DNA of 64,000 nt from contig NZ_LMCM01000008.1 in NCBI RefSeq assembly GCF_001426245.1, forward strand, positions 124,001 through 188,000. The letters are read 5' to 3'. This document shows positions 10,925 to 20,813 of the stretch, piece after piece. Each line of letters opens with the position of its first letter. The stretch's first letter is position 1. Under the pieces are notes generated by a model. The model saw nothing but the letters and a program-made list of their open reading frames with translations. It ran no database searches and was not told the origin of the DNA. Position numbers and translations under genes: made by a program. Source of the DNA: Phycicoccus sp. Root101. Lineage in GTDB: Bacteria; Actinomycetota; Actinomycetes; Actinomycetales; Dermatophilaceae.

Positions 10925-11700
10925 TCCTCGCGGAGCGACCGGAGCAGCGACAGGGCCTCGGCGGCGTCCTGCGGCCCCGTCACCCGGAACCGCGCCGCCG
11001 TCTCGCCGTCGCCGACCTTGACCGTGAGGTCGTCGGCGCCCAAGGCCGTGAACGCGTGCTCGTCGGTCACGTCGTCACCGAAGTAGGCGACGCGGCTCGC
11101 ACCCACCGAGTCGCGCAGCGCGACCAGCGCGGTGCCCTTGTCGGCCTGCAGGACGCTCATCTCCACCACCTGCTTGCCGTGCAGGACGTGCAGCCCCGTA
11201 TGCCGCGCGGCCACGTCGAGCGCGGCCTGCTCGGCCTCGGCGGCCGGACCCTCCTCCATGCGACGGGTGTGCAGGACGACGGCGGTCGGCTTGTGCTCGA
11301 GGTAGACGCCCTCGGGCAGCCCGCTGCAGAGCTCCTCGAGCTCCTGCGTCAGGTCGGCCAGGTGCGCGCGCTGCTCGTCATCCAGGGCCGCCTCACCGTG
11401 GTCGTCGCCCTCGGCTGCGCTGGACTCGCCACCGTGGCTGCCGATCCGGGTCACGGCGCTGCCGTCGAGCCCGGTGAGCTCGGTGAGAGTGGCCAGGTCG
11501 CGACCGGACACCACCGCGGCATACGTGTCAGGGAGGGCGGCGAGCGCCTGCAGGTCCGCGATCGTGCCCGGGAGCGGGGCGGAGGTGGAGGGGTCGAGCA
11601 CGAGGGGGGCGAGCACCCCGTCGAAGTCCGTGGCCACGAGCACCCGGCCGGCCGCGGCGAACCGCGCCGCGGCCTCGCGGTAGTCGGGAGGGAGCGTCAC
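10921..11700 (-). CDS. otsB: trehalose-6-phosphate phosphatase
   Basis: 259-residue HAD-superfamily phosphatase completing trehalose synthesis: trehalose-6-phosphate to trehalose plus phosphate. The nucleophile motif is ATDFDGVLAPL; the family motif SGRDLATL and the metal-binding YFGDDVTDEHAF are present. It starts with GTG overlapping the otsA stop (GTGA), so the two are coupled and presumably made in proportion. Its TAG stop and the TAG of the opposing lacI gene share the palindrome CTAG, leaving no intergenic DNA. Confidence 0.95.
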   Translation of the reverse strand: MTLPPDYREAAARFAAAGRVLVATDFDGVLAPLVLDPSTSAPLPGTIADLQALAALPDTYAAVVSGRDLATLTELTGLDGSAVTRIGSHGGESSAAEGDDHGEAALDDEQRAHLADLTQELEELCSGLPEGVYLEHKPTAVVLHTRRMEEGPAAEAEQAALDVAARHTGLHVLHGKQVVEMSVLQADKGTALVALRDSVGASRVAYFGDDVTDEHAFTALGADDLTVKVGDGETAARFRVTGPQDAAEALSLLRSLRED

Positions 11701-13124
11701 GAGCCACCCTTCTCGGGAGCGTGGGCGAGGTTGTCGAGGAAGCGGGCGGCCCACCGCTGCACGTCGTGGTCGGCGACCCGCCGGCGCATGGCGCGCATGA
11801 GGCGCCGCTTGTCCTTGTCAGGGGTCTCGATGGCCCGCATGATCGTCTGCTTGAGGCCCTCGATGTCGTGGGGGTTGACGACGAACGCCTGGTGCAGCTC
11901 GTGGAACGCGCCGGTGAACTCCGACAGGACGAGCGCGCCGCCGTCGTCGTAGCGGCAGGTGACGTACTCCTTGGCCACGAGGTTCATGCCGTCACGCAGC
12001 GGCGTCACGAGCAGGACGTCGGCAGCGAGATAGAGGGCGGCCATCTCCTGGCGCGGGTAGGAGTGGTGCAGGTACTGCACCGCGGGGGCGCCGATGTCGC
12101 TGAACTCGCCGTTGAGCCGGCCGACCTCGCCCTCGATCTCGTTGCGCAGGTCGCGGTAGGCGTCGACGCGCTCGCGGCTCGGCGTCGCCACCTGGACGAA
12201 CATCTGCTTCGGCGGGGCGACCCTGCCCTCTTCGAGCAGCTCGCCGTACGCCTTGATGCGGTGGCCGATGCCCTTGGTGTAGTCGAGCCGGTCCACCCCG
12301 AGGATCAGGGTCTCGGGGTCGCCGAGGGACTTGCGGATCTCGGCAGCACGGGCCTTGGTCTCGGGCTGCTTGGCGAGCGCCTCCAGCCCCGCGAAGTCGA
12401 TCGAGATCGGCACCGCGCTGGCGCGGACCCGTCGTGCTCCTTCGGACCGCGACTCCGAGACCGTGTCGCCCTTGGTGGGCAGGCTCAGGAGCTGGCGGCA
12501 GGCGCGGATGAAGTTCTGGGCGTCGGCGACGCGCTGGAACCCCAGGTAGTCGGCGCCCAGCAGCCCCTCGAGGATGGCGCGGCGCCACGGGAGCTGGGCG
12601 AACAGCTCGACGGGCGGGAAGGGGATGTGGTTGAACCAGCCGATCCGGACGTCGGGCCGCATCTCGCGGACCATGGCCGGCACGAGCTGCAGCTGGTAGT
12701 CGTGCACCCAGACGGTGGCGCCCTTGGCGGCGACGTCGCAGACGGCCTCGGCGAAACGGCGGTTCACGGCCTCGTAGGCGCCGAACCAGAAGCGGTGGAA
12801 CGTCGCCGACACGATGACGTCGTGGTAGATCGGCCACAGGGTGTCGTTGCTGAAACCCTCGTAGTAGTGAGCGACCTCGTCCTCGGAGAGCGCCACGGGG
12901 CGCAGGTACATGTCGTCCTCGACGAACGGCTCGGGTGCGTCACCGGCCTCGCCGGCCCACCCCACCCAGGCGCCTTCACGGCCGCGCATCACCGACTCCA
13001 TGGCGGTGACGAGCCCGCCGGGGCTGGTCCTCCACGACTCGGTGCCATCGGCGTCGACGACACGGTCGACGGGCAGGCGGTTGGCGGCGATCACGAGGTC
13101 GAACTTTGTGGCTGTGCGGGGCAC
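11697..13124 (-). CDS. otsA: alpha,alpha-trehalose-phosphate synthase (UDP/GDP-forming)
   Basis: GT20 glycosyltransferase of about 475 residues that joins UDP-glucose (or another NDP-glucose) to glucose-6-phosphate. Visible family blocks: ANRLPVDRV near the N-terminus, WVHDYQLQLVPAMVR, GWFNHIPFPP, GVDRLDYTKGI, and the C-terminal TPLRDGMNLVAKEY. I prefer the GTG at 13124 with GGAG upstream; a TAGGGT -10-like box near 13161-13166 would place the transcript start downstream of the alternative TTG at 13160. It forms an operon with otsB. Trehalose is a stress protectant and cell-wall glycolipid precursor in actinobacteria. Confidence 0.94.
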   Translation of the reverse strand: MPRTATKFDLVIAANRLPVDRVVDADGTESWRTSPGGLVTAMESVMRGREGAWVGWAGEAGDAPEPFVEDDMYLRPVALSEDEVAHYYEGFSNDTLWPIYHDVIVSATFHRFWFGAYEAVNRRFAEAVCDVAAKGATVWVHDYQLQLVPAMVREMRPDVRIGWFNHIPFPPVELFAQLPWRRAILEGLLGADYLGFQRVADAQNFIRACRQLLSLPTKGDTVSESRSEGARRVRASAVPISIDFAGLEALAKQPETKARAAEIRKSLGDPETLILGVDRLDYTKGIGHRIKAYGELLEEGRVAPPKQMFVQVATPSRERVDAYRDLRNEIEGEVGRLNGEFSDIGAPAVQYLHHSYPRQEMAALYLAADVLLVTPLRDGMNLVAKEYVTCRYDDGGALVLSEFTGAFHELHQAFVVNPHDIEGLKQTIMRAIETPDKDKRRLMRAMRRRVADHDVQRWAARFLDNLAHAPEKGGS

Positions 13125-13267
13125 TGGTTCATCAACTCCGGGGTTCTGATTCGACCCCAACCCTATGTCCGGCCGCAGGCGGGCGCCCCTTGCCGGATCG
13201 AGGGCCTCGGTGTCGGCGCCGCGGGCGGTGCCCTGAATCTCCCCTAGCGAGGACCTGCCCTGCGGTC

Positions 13268-13273
13268 TAACGT
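13268..13273 (+). promoter_or_regulatory. -10 box (TAACGT) of a leaderless CBS gene
   Basis: TAACGT is followed by six bases (CTGACC) and the ATG. No Shine-Dalgarno sequence lies in between, so the mRNA probably begins at the start codon. Confidence 0.5.
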
Positions 13274-13279
13274 CTGACC

Positions 13280-13708
13280 ATGAAGATCTCGGATGTGGTG
13301 CGTCGCAAGGGTGACCAGGTCGTGACCGTCCGACCGGACGAGACGGTCGAGAGACTCCTCGAGCTGCTCGAGGAGCACCGGATCGGTGCCGTGGTCGTCT
13401 CCACGGACCAGTCCACCGTCGACGGGATCGTCAGCGAGCGCGACATCGTCCGCCACCTGCACCGCAGGGGCGCCGCCGTGCTCGCCCTGCCCATCTCGGA
13501 GATCATGACGGCCGAGGTGACGACGTGCCTGCCCGAAGCGGCCATCGAGGAGCTCGCCCGCACGATGACCGACCTGCGCATCCGGCACGTGCCGGTCGTC
13601 GTGGACGGACGGCTGCAGGCGATCGTCAGCATCGGCGACATCGTCAAGCACCGGATCGACGAGCTCCAGACCGAGCGTGACCAGCTCGTCGGGTACATCC
13701 AGCAGTAG
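13280..13708 (+). CDS. two-CBS-domain protein
   Basis: 142 residues made of two CBS motifs (about 8-62 and 73-130) and little else. CBS pairs bind adenosyl ligands such as AMP, ATP or SAM and usually regulate a partner. Characteristic pieces are AVVVSTDQSTVDGIVSERDIV and RIRHVPVVVDGRLQAIVSI. Stand-alone two-CBS proteins in mycobacteria include the hypoxic response protein Hrp1, but assignment to that group is not justified here. It is leaderless and just upstream of a Ser/Thr kinase gene that has its own promoter-like box. Confidence 0.9.
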   Translation: MKISDVVRRKGDQVVTVRPDETVERLLELLEEHRIGAVVVSTDQSTVDGIVSERDIVRHLHRRGAAVLALPISEIMTAEVTTCLPEAAIEELARTMTDLRIRHVPVVVDGRLQAIVSIGDIVKHRIDELQTERDQLVGYIQQ

Positions 13709-13737
13709 CCCTACCCGATTCCGCCGGTGGCCTCCCT

Positions 13738-13743
13738 TACCGT
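13738..13743 (+). promoter_or_regulatory. -10 box (TACCGT) of the Ser/Thr kinase gene
   Basis: TACCGT is followed by AGGAGG and then directly by ATG. AGGAGG touching the start codon is too close to work as a ribosome site, so leaderless initiation is the simpler reading. Confidence 0.42.
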
Positions 13744-13749
13744 AGGAGG

Positions 13750-15441
13750 ATGCGGACCGAGGCCATCGAGGGGAGCGACGGCGGCGACGGAACCAGTGCG
13801 CCCGACGGGCCGCGGATCGGGCCGTACCGCCTGATCCAGCAGATCGGCGAGGGCGGCATGGGTGTCGTCCACCTCGCGCTGGACCCCCATGGCCGCGCCG
13901 TCGCGCTCAAGCTGCTGCGCCCGCACATCGCCCACGACAAGGACGCGCGCACCCGGCTGGCCCGGGAGGTGGACGTGCTCGGGCGGATCCGCGACCCGCG
14001 CGTCGCGGCGGTCATCGACGCCGACCTCGATGGCGACCGCCCCTACCTCGTGACCCGGTACGTGCCCGGGCCCGCGCTCGACGACGTCGTCAAGGAGCAC
14101 GGCCCGATCACCGGTGGCCCACTCCTCTCGCTGGGCCGCGGCCTCGCCGAGGCGCTCGACGCGATCCACTCCGCCGACGTCATCCACCGTGACCTCAAGC
14201 CCGGGAACGTCCTGCTGCTCGACGGCGACCCGGTGCTCATCGACTTCGGGATCGCCCACGTCGCCGACGACGTGCGGATCACCATGACCGGCCTGGTCAT
14301 GGGCACCCCCGGCTACCTGTCGCCCGAGGTGGTCGAGGGCGCGCCGGTCACCGAGGCGACGGACTGGTGGGGCTGGGCGGCGACCCTCGCCTTCGCCGCC
14401 AGCGGTGCCCCGCCCTTCGGCCGCGGACCGATGGACGTCGTGCTCAGCCGGGTCAGCCGCGGGGAGGCCGACCTCACCGGCGTCGACCCCCGACTCGCCC
14501 CGCTGCTGCGCGCCGCCCTCTCGCCCGAGCCACGCCGGCGCCCGGACGCCGACGAGGTGGTCGAGGCGCTCGAGCGCTACGCCGAGGGGAAGCCGGTGAC
14601 GACCGCCCTCAGCGCACCCCCGCGCCATACGCAGGTGCTGGAGCAGCGACCCACGGCACGGTGGGACCGACCCGCGGTCGCCGACCGGCGACCCGTGGGT
14701 CCGGTCGCCCTCCCCGTGGACCGCGACGACGAGTGGGACGGTGGCGCCGACGTCGGCGGCTTCGACGAGCCGTCGCCCGAGGACGAGCCGTCGGACTGGC
14801 AGGCGGCGTGGGAGGGGGACGCGGGCGAGCCCGACCCCCGCATCGGCCGGGCCGGGCGGACCGGCACCCTGGTCGCCCTGCTGGCCCTGTTCGTCGCCGG
14901 TGCCGCGGCGTTCCCGGTCGTGGCCGCCGTCGTCGCCGTCCTGTGGTCCTGGGCGGCGCGGACGGCCGACCGCTCCGTGACCTCGCTGGTGCTGCGTCGC
15001 CACAACCGCGGGCGACGTCGCTCCGACGTCCCGTTCGCGGTCGCGGCGAGCCCGTGGCACCTCGTGATCGGCCTGGTGGCGACCGTCGTGAGCGCCTTGC
15101 TGCCGCTGGTCGTGGGCGTGTGCGCGGTGTTCAGCGCCGCGCTCGCGATCGTCGCCGTGACCGGCGGCCAGCCCGAACCGGACCGGTCCGCGCCCGTCGC
15201 CGTCGGTGCGGTCGTCGCCGGGCTGATGGCGTGGTGGGGTCCCGGTGGCGCCGGCCTGCGGCGCGGTTCGCGCAGCATCGTCCGTGGCACCAGTCCCGGA
15301 CCGCGGGCGACCCGGGTCGTCGTGGCCCTGCTCCTGCTCGGGGCGGCCGGCCTCGTCGTCTGGAGCCTGCAGCAGGGCGGCACCGTGCAGTGGTGGCCGA
15401 CCCAGCAGCCCTCCGTGGTCGTGCCGGGCGTGAACCGCTGA
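13750..15441 (+). CDS. membrane-anchored serine/threonine protein kinase (PknB-like)
   Basis: 563 residues. The Hanks-type kinase domain runs from about 25 to 285: glycine loop IGEGGMGVV, ATP lysine K54, catalytic loop HRDLKPGN (146-153), DFG at 165-167, and SPE in place of APE at 191-193. An acidic Pro/Trp-rich linker follows, then three or four hydrophobic segments in the last 200 residues. It has no PASTA repeats, so the extracellular signal is not obvious. The activation segment contains threonines (TMTGLVMGTPGY) suited to autophosphorylation. The stop overlaps the ThrE start (TGATG), linking it to an amino-acid exporter. Confidence 0.92.
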   Translation: MRTEAIEGSDGGDGTSAPDGPRIGPYRLIQQIGEGGMGVVHLALDPHGRAVALKLLRPHIAHDKDARTRLAREVDVLGRIRDPRVAAVIDADLDGDRPYLVTRYVPGPALDDVVKEHGPITGGPLLSLGRGLAEALDAIHSADVIHRDLKPGNVLLLDGDPVLIDFGIAHVADDVRITMTGLVMGTPGYLSPEVVEGAPVTEATDWWGWAATLAFAASGAPPFGRGPMDVVLSRVSRGEADLTGVDPRLAPLLRAALSPEPRRRPDADEVVEALERYAEGKPVTTALSAPPRHTQVLEQRPTARWDRPAVADRRPVGPVALPVDRDDEWDGGADVGGFDEPSPEDEPSDWQAAWEGDAGEPDPRIGRAGRTGTLVALLALFVAGAAAFPVVAAVVAVLWSWAARTADRSVTSLVLRRHNRGRRRSDVPFAVAASPWHLVIGLVATVVSALLPLVVGVCAVFSAALAIVAVTGGQPEPDRSAPVAVGAVVAGLMAWWGPGGAGLRRGSRSIVRGTSPGPRATRVVVALLLLGAAGLVVWSLQQGGTVQWWPTQQPSVVVPGVNR

Positions 15442-16940
15442 TGGCGACCGGCGTCAACCCTCCGCCCGCCCTGCCGCCTCGTCGGCCGCTCAAGCGACCG
15501 GCCCTGCGGCAGAGCCGGATCTGGCGCGGTGAGGAGATCACCGACACGCTGCCGATGGTCGACTCGCTGCGGCACACGCCCTACCGCAACGCCCGCGTCA
15601 GGCAGGCCGCGGCCGAGGAACGCGAGGCGCGGGCGTCCCTGGACCTCGCGCTGCGGGTGGGTGAGCTCATGCTGCGGTGCGGCGCGGGGGCGCCCCAGGT
15701 GGAGTCGTCCGTCATCGCCGTCGCCGCGGCCGCCGGACTCGACAACCTCGAGGTCGACATCACGCTGCAGTCCCTGCTCGTGCAGTGCACGTCCTCCTCG
15801 GGGACGCCCATCACCATGCTGCGCGTCGTCCGCTCCGCGACCCGCGACTTCGACCGCCTCACCGCGGTGCACGAGTTCGTCGAGAACCTCGTCGCCGGCA
15901 GCTACGACCTCGAGGCCGCGGCAGCCCGGCTGCGCGAGATCCGCCGGGCGCCGCGGTTCTGGCCGCGCTGGGCGGTGCGGGGCTCGCTCGGCGTCCTCTC
16001 GGCCGCCATCGCCCTCATGCTCGGGGCGGGCATCGTCGCGTCCCTCGTCGCCGGGGGCTCGGCCCTGCTCGTCGGGTATGCCGCCCGGGCGACCGGGCGC
16101 CGCGGGCTCCCCGACTTCTACCAGTGCGCCATCGGCGGGTTCCTCGCGACCGCGATCGCCTGGGGTGCGTTCAGCATGGGGGCCAACGGCTGGATCCCGG
16201 TGTCCTCGGAGGAGTTCGCGTTCATCGTGGCCGGCGGGATCACCGTGCTGCTGCCGGGACGGACCGTCGCGTCGGCGTTCGAGGACGCCATCTCCGGCTA
16301 CTCGGTGACCGGCGCGGGCCGGATGTTCGGGGTGTTCCTCACGACGGCCGGGATCATCCTCGGGGTCGCGACGGGGCTGTCCGTGACGCTGGCGCTGACC
16401 TCGACCTTCGACCTCCAGCTCGTCTCGCCCTCAGTCATGGCGACGCGCGCCCTGAGCGCACCGGTGGCCCTGGCCGTCGTGGGAGCGTTCGTGGTCGGCA
16501 TGTCGGGGGCGGTGTCGCTGCGCAGTCGCCGCAACCTCGTCGTGCCTGCCGGTGCGCTGTCGGCCCTCGGGGTCGCCGTGTCCCTCGGCGTGGACCGGCT
16601 CGACGCCCTCGGCCAGCTCGCCGCCGCCGGTGTCGCGGCCACCGTGCTCGGGTTCGCCGGCAGGCTCATCGCGCTGCGGATGGGGGCGCCGGCCATGGTG
16701 CTGGCCGTCCCGGCGTCCTACGGCCTGCTGCCCGGTCTGGCCATCTTCCGGGGCCTCTACGAGATGGTGAACGGGTCCTCGGCGAACGCGGGCTCGCTGT
16801 CGATGCAGGGCGGCATCACGACGCTGCTCGGCGCCATGGCCGTCCTGCTGGCGATCGCAGCCGGCAGCGTCCTCGGGGAGTTCGTGGCCGCACCCTTCGA
16901 CCGCCGGATGGTGCAGAAGCGGCGCGTACGACGGCGCTGA
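15441..16940 (+). CDS. threonine/serine exporter, ThrE family
   Basis: 499-residue integral membrane protein. The N-terminal cytosolic ThrE domain (residues ~60-170, with DLALRVGELMLRCGAGAPQVE) is shared with Corynebacterium glutamicum ThrE. About ten membrane helices follow, split into ThrE and ThrE_2 halves, with the pore-associated block FYQCAIGGFLATAIAWG. The family exports L-threonine and L-serine by proton motive force. The start overlaps the kinase stop by one base, so expression is coupled; phosphorylation by that kinase is possible but unproven. The C-terminus is basic (VQKRRVRRR). Confidence 0.92.
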   Translation: MATGVNPPPALPPRRPLKRPALRQSRIWRGEEITDTLPMVDSLRHTPYRNARVRQAAAEEREARASLDLALRVGELMLRCGAGAPQVESSVIAVAAAAGLDNLEVDITLQSLLVQCTSSSGTPITMLRVVRSATRDFDRLTAVHEFVENLVAGSYDLEAAAARLREIRRAPRFWPRWAVRGSLGVLSAAIALMLGAGIVASLVAGGSALLVGYAARATGRRGLPDFYQCAIGGFLATAIAWGAFSMGANGWIPVSSEEFAFIVAGGITVLLPGRTVASAFEDAISGYSVTGAGRMFGVFLTTAGIILGVATGLSVTLALTSTFDLQLVSPSVMATRALSAPVALAVVGAFVVGMSGAVSLRSRRNLVVPAGALSALGVAVSLGVDRLDALGQLAAAGVAATVLGFAGRLIALRMGAPAMVLAVPASYGLLPGLAIFRGLYEMVNGSSANAGSLSMQGGITTLLGAMAVLLAIAAGSVLGEFVAAPFDRRMVQKRRVRRR

Positions 16941-17094
16941 CGAGTTCCGGCCCGGCACAAAAGGGACGAATGCGCCATACGTTCTTCGGTTCGTTTTTCG
17001 TGGACCGGCTTGTGGCCCGGGGGCCAGCGCCTTACCTTTGACCAGCGCATTCGCGCCGACAACTGCACACCACCGCATTCCCAATCCAATGCCC

Positions 17095-18007
<913 letters not shown>

Positions 18008-18022
18008 CGCACTCCGCACATG

Positions 18023-18072
18023 CACGTCGAGATGGGCCTGTCCGGAAGTCCGGACGGGCCCATCTCGACGTG
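18023..18072. terminator. long bidirectional terminator between rpf and aquaporin
   Basis: A 16-bp perfect arm (CACGTCGAGATGGGCC, complement at 18057-18072) encloses a further 7-bp pair (GTCCGGA/TCCGGAC), giving an almost continuous stem of about 24 bp. It sits between convergent genes and has no U-tract. Confidence 0.72.
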
Positions 18073-18088
18073 GTGGACGGCGCTGCGG

Positions 18089-18883
18089 TCAGCTCCGCGC
18101 GGCGTCGGCCATCGCGGCGGGCGCCGTCCGCGCTGCGAACAGCCGGCGGTACACCAGCGCTGCCACGGCGGCACCGGCCAGTGGTGCCGCGATGAACAGC
18201 CAGGCCTGACCGAGCGCATCGGCACCGGAGAACAGGGCCGGGGCGATCGACCGGGCCGGGTTGACGGAGGTGTTGGTCACCGGGATCGACACGAGGTGGA
18301 TGACCGTCAGCGTCAGGCCGATCGCCAGCGGTGCGAAGCCCTTGGGGGCGGCGGAGTCGGTGGCGCCGAGGATGACGACGACGAACACCGCGGTGAGGAC
18401 CAGCTCGGTGACCAGGGCGGCGGTCAGGCCGTAGCCCTGGGGCGAGTGGGCGCCATACCCGTTGGTGGCGAAGCCGGTCGTCACGTCGAAGCCGGGTCGA
18501 CCCGAGGCGATGGCGTAGAGGATCCCGGCGCCGGCCACGGCACCGGCCAGCTGGGAGGCCACGTACGTGGGCAGGTCGCGCCAGCCGAGCCGGCCGGCGA
18601 GGGCCAGACCGAGGCTGACCGCAGGGTTGAAGTGGCCCCCGGAGATGTGGCCCAGGCCGTAGGCCATGGTCGTGACGGCCACGCCGAACGCCAGGGCGAC
18701 ACCGAGGTAGCCGACGCCGACGAAGAGCTGTGACCCGTCGGCCTGAGCCATGGAGGTCGCGGCCAGGACGGCGGTGCCGCAGCCCGCGAGGACGAGCCAG
18801 AGCGTTCCGGTGAACTCGGCGGCTGCGCGGCGGCCCAGTCCGTACTCCTCGGGGGAGTGGCTGGCCTTCGACGGTGTCGACAT
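18089..18883 (-). CDS. aqpZ: aquaporin Z-type water channel
   Basis: 264-residue MIP-family channel with six membrane helices. The two NPA half-helix motifs are NPA at 86-88 (GGHFNPAVS) and NPAR at 208-211 (TSVNPARSI). H196 and R211 match the constriction residues of water-selective AqpZ, favouring water over glycerol. The short hydrophilic N-terminus ([13 protein letters not shown]) is ordinary. It is transcribed alone, with GGAAGGAAA just upstream of the ATG and a shared terminator after the stop. The role is osmotic water flow. Confidence 0.93.
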   Translation of the reverse strand: MSTPSKASHSPEEYGLGRRAAAEFTGTLWLVLAGCGTAVLAATSMAQADGSQLFVGVGYLGVALAFGVAVTTMAYGLGHISGGHFNPAVSLGLALAGRLGWRDLPTYVASQLAGAVAGAGILYAIASGRPGFDVTTGFATNGYGAHSPQGYGLTAALVTELVLTAVFVVVILGATDSAAPKGFAPLAIGLTLTVIHLVSIPVTNTSVNPARSIAPALFSGADALGQAWLFIAAPLAGAAVAALVYRRLFAARTAPAAMADAARS

Positions 18884-19060
18884 GGTGGTTTCCTTCCTGC
18901 AGAAGTGCTGTCACCACTTCGTCGTGCTCCGGGAGGAAATCGGCACGCCCCGACGCCACATTGCTCATGTGAAGCGCATCACCACGGTGCCGACGGTCGC
19001 GTATGGCGTCCGCGATGTCGACCGTCGGTGAGGTGCTGGGGTCTTGGCGGCCACGCCCGC

Positions 19061-19234
19061 CTACCGGCGGCGGCGCACCTTGTCACCGGCGCTCACGAGG
19101 GTGCGCGACACGCGCGAGGAGCCTCGACGCTGTTCGATGGCAGTACCGATCCGGCCCAGCAGCCAGCCGATGACGGGCAGTGCCACGCTCGCGAGCAGCC
19201 ACATCCGGAGGCGACGGGTGAACAGGACCCACAT
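19061..19234 (-). CDS. 57-residue membrane protein, function unknown
   Basis: A small single-helix protein: a basic N-terminus (MWVLFTRRLR), one membrane segment (about residues 11-30, with ASVALPVIGWLLGRIG) and a basic tail ending KVRRRR. GAAAGG lies about 9 nt before the ATG, supporting translation. Two nearly antiparallel longer readings exist in other frames but look less protein-like. Small proteins of this shape are common near tRNA genes and housekeeping loci in actinobacteria; I cannot give a function. Confidence 0.7.
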   Translation of the reverse strand: MWVLFTRRLRMWLLASVALPVIGWLLGRIGTAIEQRRGSSRVSRTLVSAGDKVRRRR

Positions 19235-19441
19235 GTGAACAGACCTTTCGTCGAGTGAGGTGGTGACCCGGACCGGACCAACCCCTCCGTCGACCCTAAG
19301 CGCCGTCTCGCTACGGCGCTGGTCGGCGGCGGTCGGCTCTGCTCGGCGGGGAGGGTGGGTGGTCTGGGTACGGGCCTTTGGGACACGCGGACGGGCGTCG
19401 GTAGCATCGTCGCGGTCCACCGCACCCGGGTGCGCGGGCAT

Positions 19442-19514
19442 GCCGGCGTGGCGCAATTGGTAGCGCACCTGTCTTGTAAACAGGGGGTTGAGGGTTCGAG
19501 TCCCTTCGCCGGCT
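19442..19514 (+). tRNA. tRNA-Thr (anticodon TGT)
   Basis: A full cloverleaf is visible. The acceptor GCCGGCG pairs with CGCCGGC. The anticodon stem CCTGT/ACAGG encloses loop CTTGTAA with anticodon TGT at 19475-19477. The T-arm contains GGTTCGAGTCC. CCA is not encoded. It reads ACA (and other Thr codons by wobble). Confidence 0.95.
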
Positions 19515-19596
19515 CTCAGGCCTTAGGTCTCTGACCTGCATCGGAGCAGGTTGACCCCGACGGCGTGGCGCATGCTTGGGGCCGATCCTGCACCAA

Positions 19597-19854
19597 TCAC
19601 CTCACGCTTCTGGCCGCGGAAGCCGCCGGAGCGCCGCGGCCGCGGCGCCGTACCCCGGCTTCGTCGAGGGCGCGGCGGATCGCGGTCTGGGTGCGATCGG
19701 TGAGCTCGGCCAGCTCGCGCAGAGAGCGGCCCGTCTGGTACCCGCGGGCGACGAACTCGAGCAGGGCGGCGCGCTGCTCCGGTGTCTGGCGCACTGTTGC
19801 GGTGCCGCGGAACTGGGGGAGCGGCTCGAGGACCGGGCGGCCGGGGTAGGGCAT
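19597..19854 (-). CDS. small helix-turn-helix protein
   Basis: 85 residues. The core, QRAALLEFVARGYQTGRS followed by LRELAELTDRTQTAIRRAL, forms a homeodomain/resolvase-like helix-turn-helix; the recognition helix ends DEAGV before a basic RRRGRG tail. This matches short actinobacterial HTH proteins of unknown target, with the same general layout as transposase or resolvase DNA-binding heads. A hairpin at 19883-19912 lies upstream. It sits just after tRNA-Thr in a region with decayed genes. Confidence 0.68.
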   Translation of the reverse strand: MPYPGRPVLEPLPQFRGTATVRQTPEQRAALLEFVARGYQTGRSLRELAELTDRTQTAIRRALDEAGVRRRGRGAPAASAARSVR

Positions 19855-20169
19855 GCCCCGGGAGGCGACCTCGCGGTCACACGGGCGACCGCCACTGCTC
19901 CGGCGGTCGCCCCGGACCTCGTCCGGCAGCCCGGGAACGTCACCAGGTCTGCTGTTCCCCTGAGGGGGTCCAGCCCTGACGGTACGCCGCTGCAGCTGCC
20001 AGCGATAGGGCGGCGCCGACCCCGGGCAGGGGACACGGGGCCGGCGCCTGTCGAGAAGGGTCCGACTGGGGGTGCACCCCGCTCGACGATCGCGAGAGTA
20101 CGCCCGCGGCCATGCTCCATGTCGCGGATCCGACGATCGTTCTCACACGGCTAGGCGTCGAAGTGTCAC
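19855..20169. other. non-coding stretch with one hairpin
   Basis: I see no supportable gene. An 11-bp perfect stem GGGCGACCGCC (19883-19893) pairs with 19902-19912 around an 8-nt loop; as the leader of the small HTH gene it might be regulatory. Possible short open frames here are low in sequence quality and lack ribosome sites. Confidence 0.5.
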
Positions 20170-20330
20170 TCAGCGAGCGGCCGGCTCCTCAGCGAGCGCG
20201 GCCTTCATGAGTGCGGCATCGCGGCGGAAGCGGTAGAGGCAGCGACGTCAACTTCCTCCCAGCCTGGTGCTGGGTAACGGCGCAGGATCCACAGGATGCG
20301 GGCCTCGAGCTCGTCGGCGGGTCAGGTGCT
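20170..20330 (-). pseudogene. frameshifted remnant of an unidentified gene
   Basis: On the minus strand a sensible segment DELEARILWILRRYPAPGWE is in one frame, while its likely continuation LYRFRRDAALMKAALAEEP, ending at a TGA, is in another. The two are separated by one or two bases near 20240-20250. Neither piece has a start codon with a ribosome site. I do not recognise the family. The best reading is a decayed small gene near tRNA-Thr. Confidence 0.35.
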
Positions 20331-20423
20331 CGTCCTGGGTGGCACGACCGGCACAGCGACGTACATCTGCACAACCCGGCCCACGGATGACCCGTGGCCG
20401 ACGACCCTGCCGGGGACGCTGAC

Positions 20424-20699
20424 CTAGTTGTCGGACTCACGGATCGGGAAGCCGTCGTGGTCGACGTTGTAGAGCATCCGCAGGTGCATCTCGATGACGC
20501 AGATCTCATCGGCCACATCGAACACCACGGCGCGTTCGTCCGCCTGATCGAGCAGGTCTGCGGTGGCGCGGATGCGAGCCACCACTGCTTCGATTTCGGG
20601 TCGTGTCACCTTGCGCGCTCCTGGGTTGTACATCAGGGCCCGATCCACCCGGGCCGGCTTGGCGTCGGCCCGTACGGCTGTGGATCGGTCGCTGTGCAT
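20424..20699 (-). CDS. hypothetical protein, 91 residues
   Basis: An acidic, mostly helical small protein. The C-terminal half (ADLLDQADERAVVFDVADE, then HLRMLYNVDHDGF) has balanced amino-acid use typical of a real gene; the first ~22 residues look less certain, and an internal ATG at MYNPGARKV could be the true start. No domain recognised. It lies between a remnant and the aldo/keto reductase fragment, so it may belong to the same decaying accessory segment. The ribosome site is weak. Confidence 0.5.
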   Translation of the reverse strand: MHSDRSTAVRADAKPARVDRALMYNPGARKVTRPEIEAVVARIRATADLLDQADERAVVFDVADEICVIEMHLRMLYNVDHDGFPIRESDN

Positions 20700-20813
20700 C
20701 AGACGACCTTATGCGGCTACCTCCCACGCACAGCCCCACATCACCGTTCCCGGACAACAGGCTTTCAACAGGACAACTCGAACGTGTGAACCAAGCCATC
20801 AACCCCCCCTGGT

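Noticed and set aside
13125..13160. TTG at 13160 as the otsA start
   Set aside because: It lies upstream of or within the likely transcript start, and the GTG at 13124 has a proper GGAG spacing.
19442..19514. tRNA-Thr as an active attachment site
   Set aside because: No second copy of its 3' end and no integrase were found in the window, so only a weak suggestion of past integration remains.
19940..20146. Short minus-strand frame in the gap after the small HTH gene
   Set aside because: No ribosome site, low-complexity composition and no similarity to known families.
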